Source of the DNA: JANXVV01 sp038230975
GTDB taxonomy: Bacteria > Planctomycetota > Phycisphaerae > Tepidisphaerales > Tepidisphaeraceae
Assembly (NCBI GenBank): GCA_038230975.1
Contig: JBBRMF010000285.1
Coordinates: 1-6,612, forward strand
Reading direction: 5' to 3'
DNA length: 6,612 bases
Below, piece after piece: positions 1 to 6,573 of the stretch. The notes under the pieces are model-generated. The model was not told the origin of the DNA. It searched no databases and saw only the letters and a program-made list of their open reading frames with translations. Made by a program: the position numbers and the translations under genes. How positions within the stretch are numbered: position 1 is the stretch's first letter; each line of letters starts with the position of its first letter.

Positions 1-2743
1 CAATTTGCAGCCCGGCGACGCGATGGAATACACGGTTCAAGTGCGCGATAACTTTGAGCTGGATGGCCAGACCCATGCGCCGGTGAATAGTCGAAAGATG
101 GAGCTGGCAATCATCAGCCAGAAGGATCTGGAGAACGCCGTCATTGATAAATTACGGCAAGTCACGGAGGAAGTAACTCAGGTTCAAAATGCGCAGAAAA
201 ACACGCGTGAATCCACTCGGCAGTTGCAACAAGATACAAAGGACAAACCGGCTTTCAACAAAGCCGACCACGAGGTCACCGACAAGAAGATCAACGATCA
301 AAGCACGCTGGCTTCGCAGACGCGGTCGATCGCGCAGCGGGTCGAGCAGATGAAAGCATCGTTGGCGGATAACAAATCACCGAACCAGGAATTGAAGGAT
401 CTGACCAATGATGTGAAGAATGATCTGGAGCGCGCCGCCGAACAACCCATGAAGGAGGCGACGAATAAACTGGGCGAGGCCAATCGCCAGCAGGCTGACC
501 CGAAAGCCTCGCCGCAGGAGCGGCAGAAGAATACGGAAAAGCGAAATGACGCGTTGGCTAAAGCGCAGGAGAATCAGCAGAAGTCTTCCGAGCAGTTGCA
601 GCAGGCGCTGGATCGGATGAAGAATATCGGAACGCTTCAAAAGGCGATTGAGTCGGTGCAGAAGCTGTTGGAAGAACAGCAGAAGATCTCCGCACAGACG
701 GCGAAAATCGGCAAAGAGAATCTCGGAAAGAAGCCCGAGGAGATGAGCAAGGAATCGCGGGAAGCTCAGGAGAAGAACGCCAAGGAGCAATCTGAGTTAG
801 CCAAAGAAACGCAAAAGACTGCGGAGGATCTACAGAAGACAGCCGAGCAGATGGCCAAGAGCGATCAGTCTGCCGCCGACGCCATGAAGCAGGCAGCGCA
901 GACTTCGCAACAGCAGTCCGTCCCTCAGAAGCAACAGGATGCGGCTGAAAAAGCGCAGCAGAATCAGCAGTCCCAAGCGCAAAACGATCAGAAGCAGGCC
1001 GAACTGGGTTTGCAGATGATGTTGGATACCCTGCGTGAGGCAGAGCGTCGCAAGCTGGAAAAGCTCGCCAAGCAGTTGGACGATGCGATGAAGGCCGTCG
1101 AAAATCTTGTTCGCCAGCAGGCCAGTCACAACATCAATAACCTGATGAATCAAGGCGGCGACAAAGCAAAGCTTGTTACGGATGATCTGCTGCGAGCCGC
1201 GAAACTGGTGCGCGATCACCTTCCACCGCTTCCACCAGCACCACAGCTAACCGGTCTACAGGAGCAGACGGAACGTAACACAAGCGATGTGCTGAAAACG
1301 CTGGGTGAATTGCCCGGTGGTGCCGAGGCGAGCGCCAATCTCAATCGGGCCTCCACCAAGATGGGATATGCGATCGTTTCGTTGCGCGACAAAAAATTAG
1401 TCGAAGCGTACGATCCGCATCAAACCGAAGCCTTGTCGGCACTTCAAGCTGCGCTGGCCAAGCTTAACGATCAGAAGAATCAAACACAGGCCAAGCTCGA
1501 TCAACAACAAAAGGAAAAGATTCGCGAGGCTTACATCAAGATTCGTGACGAGCAGGTAAAAGTGAATACTCGGACCGTGAAGATCAATGCCGCCAAACAA
1601 CCCGATGGCACGATGAAGCATGCGGAGCAGATCGAGTTGGGCAAGCTGCCGGGTGAGCAAGGAAAGCTTTCGGATCGCACGAAGAAAGTCGGTGAGGATC
1701 TGGCCGGGATCAGCATCATCTATCAGTGGGCGAACAGCGATATTGTTAAGTCGATGAGCGAAGTGAAAGACGAATTGGCTAAACCGGAAACTGGAATCGC
1801 CACGCAAACGGAACAGACACGCGTGGTCGAGCAGTTGCAGGCGATGATCGACAACCTGACGATGAAGCCGCCGGAAAAGCCGAAGTTCGATGAAAAAGGA
1901 GGGGGTGGTGGGGGACAAGGTCAGGGAGCGCCAAAAAATAAGTTGCCCAGTGAGGCGGAGCTTAGGCTGTTGAAGGATTTACAGCTTGCGATCAATAAGG
2001 CGACGACGAAGATTGAAACTCAGCCGCAGAAAGATAAAAGCAAGCTCGCGTCCCTCGGCGGACGGCAGGGGGAAATGCGCGATTTGCTGGACAAACTGTT
2101 GAAATCGGCACCGGGTGGCAAAGGGCTTCCTGCCAAGCCTGATAAAGCCGAGCAGTTGCCGGAAGAGGCGGGCAATGAACAGATTGAAGACCAGGAGTTG
2201 GAAAAGAATCTGCTTCAGGACAAGCCCGTCGAAGACAAGACCGAGAAAGATATTAATCTTGTCGGCGATCGGATGGCCCGCTCGCAGCAACGGCTGCAGG
2301 AGAATTACGATCCCGGCAAAACCACGCAGAAGATTCAAGAGCGGATCATCAAGAATATGGATGATCTGATCGCGTTGGCCAAGGAGCAGCAAAAACAGCA
2401 GCAGGCATCGAAGAGCCCAAAGCCGGGCGATCCGCAGCAAGGTCCACCGAAGCCGGGTGAAGGCGAAGCGCAGGCACAGAATCAGGGCGATGGGTCCGGA
2501 AAACCAGCGACGACTCCAAATGCCGGTCAGGTTGCCGCGCAGGGAGACCAGGCAACTGCTTCGAATGAAAATAATGCGCAGCTCGGCAACCTAAAGGAAA
2601 CTGCGGAACAATGGGGACAGGTTAGTCCCAGGTTACATGATGCGGTTTTGGAAGGCGCCGGGGAAAAAGTGCCTGAGAAGTATCGGAAAATGGTGCAGGA
2701 TTACTATCGATCACTGGCCACTAAAGCGACGGAGCGAAAATGA
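1..2743 (+). CDS. C-terminal part of a giant coiled-coil envelope protein (planctomycete DUF4175-like family), 5'-truncated
   Basis: The reading frame is open from the window edge (codons start at base 2), so the true start lies upstream; the TTG at base 5 is not a convincing start. Residues are counted from that codon; about 912 are visible. Residues 1-37 look like the end of a beta-rich domain (GDAMEYTVQVRDN). Residues 40-400 are almost continuous Gln/Lys/Glu/Ala coiled coil. A Pro-rich break (LPPLPPAPQ, 406-414) and more helix follow, then a poly-Gly linker at 632-637. AELRLLKDLQ (651-660), DPGKTTQKIQERI (769-781), a disordered Pro/Gly/Gln segment (about 800-855) and a terminal WGQVSPR...YRKMVQDYYRSLA block (870-905) resemble conserved motifs of large planctomycete proteins often labelled DUF4175-like. 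I see no cysteine in the visible part. Family members usually carry N-terminal membrane helices; here that part is missing. Biochemical function is unknown. An envelope stalk or scaffold role is inferred. The stop overlaps the next gene. Confidence 0.85.
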   Translation, partial: NLQPGDAMEYTVQVRDNFELDGQTHAPVNSRKMELAIISQKDLENAVIDKLRQVTEEVTQVQNAQKNTRESTRQLQQDTKDKPAFNKADHEVTDKKINDQSTLASQTRSIAQRVEQMKASLADNKSPNQELKDLTNDVKNDLERAAEQPMKEATNKLGEANRQQADPKASPQERQKNTEKRNDALAKAQENQQKSSEQLQQALDRMKNIGTLQKAIESVQKLLEEQQKISAQTAKIGKENLGKKPEEMSKESREAQEKNAKEQSELAKETQKTAEDLQKTAEQMAKSDQSAADAMKQAAQTSQQQSVPQKQQDAAEKAQQNQQSQAQNDQKQAELGLQMMLDTLREAERRKLEKLAKQLDDAMKAVENLVRQQASHNINNLMNQGGDKAKLVTDDLLRAAKLVRDHLPPLPPAPQLTGLQEQTERNTSDVLKTLGELPGGAEASANLNRASTKMGYAIVSLRDKKLVEAYDPHQTEALSALQAALAKLNDQKNQTQAKLDQQQKEKIREAYIKIRDEQVKVNTRTVKINAAKQPDGTMKHAEQIELGKLPGEQGKLSDRTKKVGEDLAGISIIYQWANSDIVKSMSEVKDELAKPETGIATQTEQTRVVEQLQAMIDNLTMKPPEKPKFDEKGGGGGGQGQGAPKNKLPSEAELRLLKDLQLAINKATTKIETQPQKDKSKLASLGGRQGEMRDLLDKLLKSAPGGKGLPAKPDKAEQLPEEAGNEQIEDQELEKNLLQDKPVEDKTEKDINLVGDRMARSQQRLQENYDPGKTTQKIQERIIKNMDDLIALAKEQQKQQQASKSPKPGDPQQGPPKPGEGEAQAQNQGDGSGKPATTPNAGQVAAQGDQATASNENNAQLGNLKETAEQWGQVSPRLHDAVLEGAGEKVPEKYRKMVQDYYRSLATKATERK
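2731..2743 (+). promoter_or_regulatory. Ribosome binding site and ATGA stop/start overlap
   Basis: GGAG at 2731-2734 lies five bases before ATG at 2740-2742. The same ATGA contains the TGA stop (2741-2743) of the upstream coiled-coil gene. This fixes the start of the downstream gene and is the classic arrangement for translational coupling, implying that the two products are made together. Coupling itself is inferred. Confidence 0.75.
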
Positions 2744-3837
2744 ATATCTCTCGTCCGACAGTTCGACCGCGACGAAGAAACGTTGCACGCGTTGCGGCAT
2801 TAGTGGCGATGCTGGCATTGAGCGTCAACGGTGAAGATAAACCTGCGCCATCAAAGCCGGTGGTTGCGGTTAAACCTAATCAAGTGCGTGGCGACGAGAT
2901 CACCGATAAGCAGAAGCTCGCCGTCGCCAAAGGCCTTGAATGGTTGGCCCGCTCTCAGCAACCCGATGGCAGCTACAGCAAAGGGGCCAGCGGTGCGGGA
3001 ATCACCGGGCTGGCAGGTTTGGCATTTATGTCGGCAGGCAATTTGCCTGGCCGCGGGAAATATGGGGAAAATGTCGTTAAGTGCGTAAAGTTCGTACTCG
3101 ACTCGACGCAAGAATCCGGCCTGATTTCCGCCGATCAAACTCACGGGCCGATGTACGGTCACGGTTTTGCGACGCTTTTTCTCGGTGAAGTGTTCGGCAT
3201 GACCGGTGATGACAAGGTCAAAGAAAAACTTCAGATGGCTGTCCGTCTCATCGAGCGGACACAGAATAAGGAAGGGGGCTGGCGATATCAGCCCCAACCT
3301 TTCGATGCGGATATTTCAGTGACGATCTGTGAAATCATGGCCCTTCGCGCGGCTCGGGATGCCGGTCTCAAAGTAGAGAAAGACGTCATCGACAATGCCG
3401 TGAAATATGTACGGCGTTGCAAAAATCCTGATGGGGGATACAGCTACGTCGCGAACCAGGGCAGCGGTAGCGGTTTTGCCCGCAGCGCCGCAGGCGTTGC
3501 CTCTCTTTATTATGCGGGCATCTTTGAAGGAGACGACCTCAAGGATGGTTTGAATTATCTGAAGCAGTTTGTTCCCGGCAAAGGCTCAAGCCCGGAAATG
3601 GAAGGGCATTACTACTATGGCAACTATTACGCAGTTCAGGCGATGTTTCTGGCGGGCGGTGACTACTGGGCTGAGTGGTATCCAGCCATTCGCGACCAGT
3701 TGATCGCGCGGCAGAGCCCGACCGGCAGTTGGTCCGGTGATGTCAGCGATGACTATGCCACATCGTTGGCTTTGATTATCCTGCAAATGCCGAATCGCTA
3801 TCTGCCGGTATTTAATGGTAAGGGACCCGGGAGTTAA
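2740..3837 (+). CDS. Exported prenyltransferase/squalene-oxidase repeat protein (alpha/alpha toroid, probably non-catalytic)
   Basis: The 365-residue product begins with a basic n-region (RPRRR, 9-13) and a hydrophobic stretch (about 16-29), a Sec-type signal with possible cleavage after VNG (29-31). The rest shows repeated helix pairs ending in QW-like turns: WLARSQQPDGSYS (68-80), ERTQNKEGGWRYQP (172-185), RRCKNPDGGYSY (225-236), a degenerate repeat near 266-280, and ARQSPTGSWSGD (323-334). HYYYGNYYAVQAMFLAGG (290-307) and DADISVTICEIMAL (189-202) fit planctomycete proteins annotated as prenyltransferase/squalene oxidase repeat proteins. True squalene-hopene cyclases are about 630 residues with a DxDD motif; here only D-A-D-I (189-192) occurs and the length is one domain, so cyclase activity is unlikely. 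It may be a periplasmic binding or scaffold toroid. It overlaps the coiled-coil gene by four bases and is 20 bases from the NPCBM gene, suggesting a shared operon. Confidence 0.88.
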   Translation: MNISRPTVRPRRRNVARVAALVAMLALSVNGEDKPAPSKPVVAVKPNQVRGDEITDKQKLAVAKGLEWLARSQQPDGSYSKGASGAGITGLAGLAFMSAGNLPGRGKYGENVVKCVKFVLDSTQESGLISADQTHGPMYGHGFATLFLGEVFGMTGDDKVKEKLQMAVRLIERTQNKEGGWRYQPQPFDADISVTICEIMALRAARDAGLKVEKDVIDNAVKYVRRCKNPDGGYSYVANQGSGSGFARSAAGVASLYYAGIFEGDDLKDGLNYLKQFVPGKGSSPEMEGHYYYGNYYAVQAMFLAGGDYWAEWYPAIRDQLIARQSPTGSWSGDVSDDYATSLALIILQMPNRYLPVFNGKGPGS

Positions 3838-3857
3838 AAAACCGGGGTGCTAAGAAA

Positions 3858-5117
3858 ATGACCAACGTACTTTCTCATGTTAAAAAAACGGGCCTGATCG
3901 CCGTTGCTATGTTTTTTGCTTCTGCGGTTCTTGCGGACGATTCATGGGTATTGACTGGATCTGATTTTCGTCGTTCCTCGGTTGGGGTCGAATCTCTCGA
4001 TGGTAACGGAATTAAGTTAGTCACTCCGGATGGCGCAAAATCGGTTCGGTCCCTTGATGAAGTTCTCCGGCTCGAGCATTCGTCAACAGCACCCGCGACG
4101 ACTCAAAAGTTCAATCTATTTCTACAGGGTGGGGATCGCATCGTCGGACAGATCGGTGAATTAAAGGATGAAATCCTGAAGTGGAATAACCCGGTCGTGG
4201 GGGACTTAAGCCTGCCGCTTTCCAAACTTCGCGCGTTCTCGCGAAGTAGTTCGCCGGCCGGATTGGATGTCGATCGCAAGGAGGATCAGGTCGTATTATC
4301 GAACCGTGATATTGTTCGCGGAGTGGTTGCCGGAATTGAAGACGGTAAAATCATGATGCAGACCGGTGGTGACACGGTTTCCCTCCCGGTGGATTCTTCA
4401 GATTCAATTTTCTTTGCCTCATCTCCTCAGAAAACAACCACTACTTCCAAATCATGGCGCGTCCAGTTGACAGATAATTCAGTGCTGACCGCGTCGGTTG
4501 TGGCCATCAAGGATGGCAAACTGACCTTTCAACTTCCTGGCCCAAAAGGTGTCGCCGATGCCAAGCTCAGCTACTCGGCGAACCTCGCGAACGTTCAGAG
4601 CATCGAGCAGTTGAACGGCCCGGTCAGTTGGCTATCTGACAGGACGGCCAGCATTAATAAACAGGTGCCGTTTAATTCAGAAATGGTCTTTCCGGCGCGG
4701 ATGAATCTCAATGTTTTTGGAAAGCCTTTACGGGCGGGGACTCAGACATTTGAAAAGGGAATCGGCGTTCACGCCAACTCGGTGGTTACATTTCCGCTGG
4801 ATGGATCGTACGGCGAATTTCGAACACGCTACGCCATCGATACTACCAGTGAGGTCGGAAAGGCGGTGATATGCGTTCGAATTCGTCTCGATGGTAAAAT
4901 TGCCCACGAACAGAAGAATTTTAGAGCTTTTAAATTGTCTCCGGTCGTTACCGTGGACCTTTCGGGAGCCAGGGAATTGACGTTGGAAGTGGTCGCCGAA
5001 GGAGTTACGGATACTCAGGATCGTTTAGATTGGATTGAGCCGGCGTTAATTCGTACAGGCGTAAAAATTCCAGCAACCGCGCCATCTCCTACAAGCCGTG
5101 CAGTCGACAAGCTTTGA
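3858..5117 (+). CDS. Exported NPCBM-domain protein with tandem beta-rich modules
   Basis: The 419-residue product has a clear signal peptide (KKTGLIAVAMFFASAVLA, 9-26), with cleavage expected after AVLA before DDS. Residues 30-250 hold what look like four related beta modules of about 45 residues, each with a 'G/N-D-x-hydrophobic' strand, a 'dG-K-hydrophobic' hairpin and a closing strand: about 30-73 (weakest), 86-129 (QGGDRIVGQI), 145-187 (LSNRDIVRGVVAGIEDGKI) and 201-250 (LTDNSVLTASVVAIKDGKL). After a linker containing SWLSDR (257-262) comes an NPCBM-type domain at about 286-400: FEKGIGVHANSVVTFPLDG (298-316), FRTRYAID (321-328), IRLDGKI (342-348) and DRLDWIEPAL (388-397). NPCBM domains are named for glycosidase-associated carbohydrate-binding modules; ligand binding here is inferred. 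No catalytic domain is recognised. It starts 20 bases after the toroid gene; no strong Shine-Dalgarno is seen (GGGG at 3844-3847, 10 bases upstream). Likely the last gene of the three-gene unit. Confidence 0.88.
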   Translation: MTNVLSHVKKTGLIAVAMFFASAVLADDSWVLTGSDFRRSSVGVESLDGNGIKLVTPDGAKSVRSLDEVLRLEHSSTAPATTQKFNLFLQGGDRIVGQIGELKDEILKWNNPVVGDLSLPLSKLRAFSRSSSPAGLDVDRKEDQVVLSNRDIVRGVVAGIEDGKIMMQTGGDTVSLPVDSSDSIFFASSPQKTTTTSKSWRVQLTDNSVLTASVVAIKDGKLTFQLPGPKGVADAKLSYSANLANVQSIEQLNGPVSWLSDRTASINKQVPFNSEMVFPARMNLNVFGKPLRAGTQTFEKGIGVHANSVVTFPLDGSYGEFRTRYAIDTTSEVGKAVICVRIRLDGKIAHEQKNFRAFKLSPVVTVDLSGARELTLEVVAEGVTDTQDRLDWIEPALIRTGVKIPATAPSPTSRAVDKL

Positions 5118-5152
5118 CTCGCCGAATCTGAAGTTTCGGTTCCGCCGCCCGC

Positions 5153-5169
5153 TATAATTGGGGTATAAT
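5153..5169 (+). promoter_or_regulatory. Candidate promoter with two tandem TATAAT -10 hexamers
   Basis: The gap after the NPCBM gene contains two exact TATAAT hexamers, at 5153-5158 and 5164-5169, eleven bases apart start to start, or about one helical turn. They would give transcription starts near 5165 and 5176, about 90-100 bases before the preferred start of the next gene. No good -35 hexamer sits at 16-18 bases from either box. The promoter call therefore rests on the two -10 matches and on their position between genes. It suggests that the fourth gene can be transcribed independently. Confidence 0.5.
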
Positions 5170-5261
5170 AGGATGCGGCGCGCTTTCCTGTAGTGTGCTT
5201 TTCGCCGATGTATTGAGCGATGGACGTGTTCGGCAAGCGAACGATTTTCTGGACCTGTACA

Positions 5262-6263
5262 ATGATGCGTAAGTACGCCGCCGTATGCCTTGCGGGGTTA
5301 TTTTTCCTTCTAGCCGCCCTGTCGGTGCAAGTTTCAGTATGCGCCCAGGTAACCCTCCCGCAACCTGGAGAATTCGAAGTACGGCCTGCTGCCCCTCCTT
5401 TGATTGAGTTGGATCGGAAAACGGTGATCCGAGCGTTTGAGCCAATCTACCTTTGCCTGACGGCCGAGCAATTCCCACCGGGCGTCGAGGCTGAAGTTCA
5501 GATCGGTTTGGGGAGCACTTGGAGCAAGGTCAATATTCCGGACAAAGAGTGGGTCAAGACCGAAATTCGCGGCCGTATCTCGTTGCTTCGTCGGGGAATT
5601 GTACTGCACTCGACCGAGACCAACGGCGTTCGAACGTTCTTATTCAAAACGCCCGGTGAATACAAAATTCACGTGAAGATCGGTCAGGATGCCACGATCC
5701 GTACTCTGAAGGTGACCGCCGCAGAAGCAGGCGAAGAAGCGGCTTGGACATTGCTCGGCGACCGTATTGAAGATGTGATTCACAACAATTTCCCTGACAC
5801 GCCCGAGCAGGGAACCATTGATGCCTGCGGCAAGATCGTGGTCAAGTATCCCAAGACGATCTGTGCATCTTATTGTTCTTCATACATCCAAATTACGAAG
5901 TTCAAGATCGCTTTTGAAAAATTTGGCAAGGGAGGCGGCGCAAAAGTGTATTCTCAGATTGCCGGAGATTTGGAAAAATTTGCGAATGGCTTTCACGAGA
6001 GTTTCTACGGCGAGTTGATGGCCTTTTACGCCGGCTATGCGAAAGGTTTATCCGGCGATTTCCCACGGGTGGTTGTCATTGCCGACAACATGCAAACCCA
6101 CATGACGCAGTGGAATGAAGGCGTCATGGAAATGCGCAGTGAAATTTTGGCTCATATCCTGCCCAAATCGGTTCCGATCGACCCTTCGCAACGTGTCCCG
6201 ACGACGGAACCTTCAACTCAACCAGCAACATCGCTGACCGTGACTCCGGCAGCAGTCAAATGA
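5262..6263 (+). CDS. Exported protein of unrecognised family: beta-sandwich-like half plus helical half
   Basis: I do not recognise this family. From the ATG at 5262 the product has 333 residues and starts with a good Sec signal (MMRKYAAVCLAGLFFLLAA), with cleavage likely after SVCA before QVTLP (about residue 28). An in-frame ATG at 5220 would add 14 residues (347 total), but they make the signal peptide atypically long, and its only SD-like bases (GAG 5215-5217) are two bases away; GGA at 5251-5253 fits 5262 better. Residues about 46-152 look like a beta-sandwich or Ig-like domain, ending with TPGEYKIHVKIG and TLKVTAAEAG. Residues 158-296 look helical, with WTLLGDRIEDVIHNNFPD and YPKTICASYCSSYIQITKF (196-214), reminiscent of TPR-like 'yPdSpYA' helices in planctomycete exported proteins. 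Cysteines 189, 201 and 205 cluster in this half and could pair or bind a ligand. The tail is Thr/Pro-rich (TTEPSTQPATS) and probably disordered. The VSVC sequence is not a proper lipobox. Confidence 0.75.
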   Translation: MMRKYAAVCLAGLFFLLAALSVQVSVCAQVTLPQPGEFEVRPAAPPLIELDRKTVIRAFEPIYLCLTAEQFPPGVEAEVQIGLGSTWSKVNIPDKEWVKTEIRGRISLLRRGIVLHSTETNGVRTFLFKTPGEYKIHVKIGQDATIRTLKVTAAEAGEEAAWTLLGDRIEDVIHNNFPDTPEQGTIDACGKIVVKYPKTICASYCSSYIQITKFKIAFEKFGKGGGAKVYSQIAGDLEKFANGFHESFYGELMAFYAGYAKGLSGDFPRVVVIADNMQTHMTQWNEGVMEMRSEILAHILPKSVPIDPSQRVPTTEPSTQPATSLTVTPAAVK

Positions 6264-6331
6264 CCTGCAGGTTTGGGAAATCGTCAGCCCGCCTTTCGTC
6301 ACCCCCGCACTGGACTTTATTTGGCCGATTC

Positions 6332-6385
6332 GCTTGCGAACCGTGTCCTGCGTCCTTCCAAAGCCCTCTGACACGGGTCGCAAGC
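6332..6385. repeat. Imperfect inverted repeat, 16-base arms, possible terminator hairpin
   Basis: GCTTGCGAACCGTGTC (6332-6347) is matched by GACACGGGTCGCAAGC (6370-6385) as its reverse complement at 15 of 16 positions, with a 22-base loop. The stem starts 69 bases after the stop of the fourth gene, so it could end that transcript or protect its 3' end. No T-tract follows on the + strand, so it is not a canonical intrinsic terminator. It could also be a genomic palindromic repeat. Confidence 0.6.
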
Positions 6386-6470
6386 AACCCAGCTAAAATA
6401 ACACGATAACCCCACGCCGGGCGGGGATGGCTCAAATCCTCGGGTGCGTGACAAGATCGGCGGGTATTAT

Positions 6471-6573
6471 CCCCTCTCCTGGTACTCCGGGGGAGGGAAG
6501 GGTGGGGTCTTATTCGATAAATTGACGTGGTTCAGCGGATTTCCCCCACCCCAACCCTCCCCCGGAGTAGGGT
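6471..6573. repeat. REP-doublet (REPIN/BIME)-like or MITE-like palindromic element
   Basis: The left unit, 6472-6497, folds into an 11-pair hairpin (CCCTCTCCTGG / CCGGGGGAGGG, two T-G wobbles, loop TACT). Its second half, TACTCCGGGGGAGGG (6483-6497), recurs inverted and exact at 6555-6569. The similarity continues imperfectly through the GGGTGGGG/CCCCACCCC blocks (to 6507 on the left and back to about 6543 on the right). About 35 bases separate the arms. The right unit, read in reverse, looks like the left with about eight bases missing (CCCT then ACTCC). Two inverted copies of a short palindromic unit is the layout of REPIN/BIME elements. Mobility and copy number cannot be judged from one copy. 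Confidence 0.6.

Noticed and set aside
377..2440. Several long open frames on the - strand opposite the coiled-coil gene (for example 377-790, 830-1219, 1397-1918, 1979-2440)
   Set aside because: They are Leu/Arg-rich translations of the antisense of Gln/Lys/Glu codons, have no visible domain or ribosome site, and are explained by the codon bias of the + strand gene.
2764..2780. Twin-arginine (Tat) signal in the toroid protein because of RPRRR
   Set aside because: The consensus residues after the arginine pair are missing; an ordinary Sec n-region explains the basic stretch.
5114..5119. TTGACT, a near-perfect -35 hexamer overlapping the stop codon of the NPCBM gene
   Set aside because: It is 33 bases from the first TATAAT, far too distant for a -35/-10 pair, and no -10 lies at the correct spacing.
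5122..5139. Small hairpin CCGAA/TTCGG after the NPCBM gene as a terminator
   Set aside because: Only five pairs with an eight-base loop and no T-tract; too weak to call.
5337..5345. Lipoprotein signal at the cysteine near the end of the signal peptide of the fourth gene
   Set aside because: The preceding residues are Val-Ser-Val; a lipobox needs a small residue (Gly/Ala/Ser) just before the cysteine. Signal peptidase I cleavage after the following Ala fits better.
6368..6399. Promoter formed by CTGACA and TAAAAT
   Set aside because: The spacer is 20 bases, outside the usual 16-18, the -35 half lies within the inverted repeat, and no downstream gene is visible in the window.
6427..6525. Small + strand frame of 32 codons with a G-rich stretch before its ATG
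   Set aside because: It runs straight through the palindromic repeat, has low-complexity Gly/Pro composition and no family resemblance.
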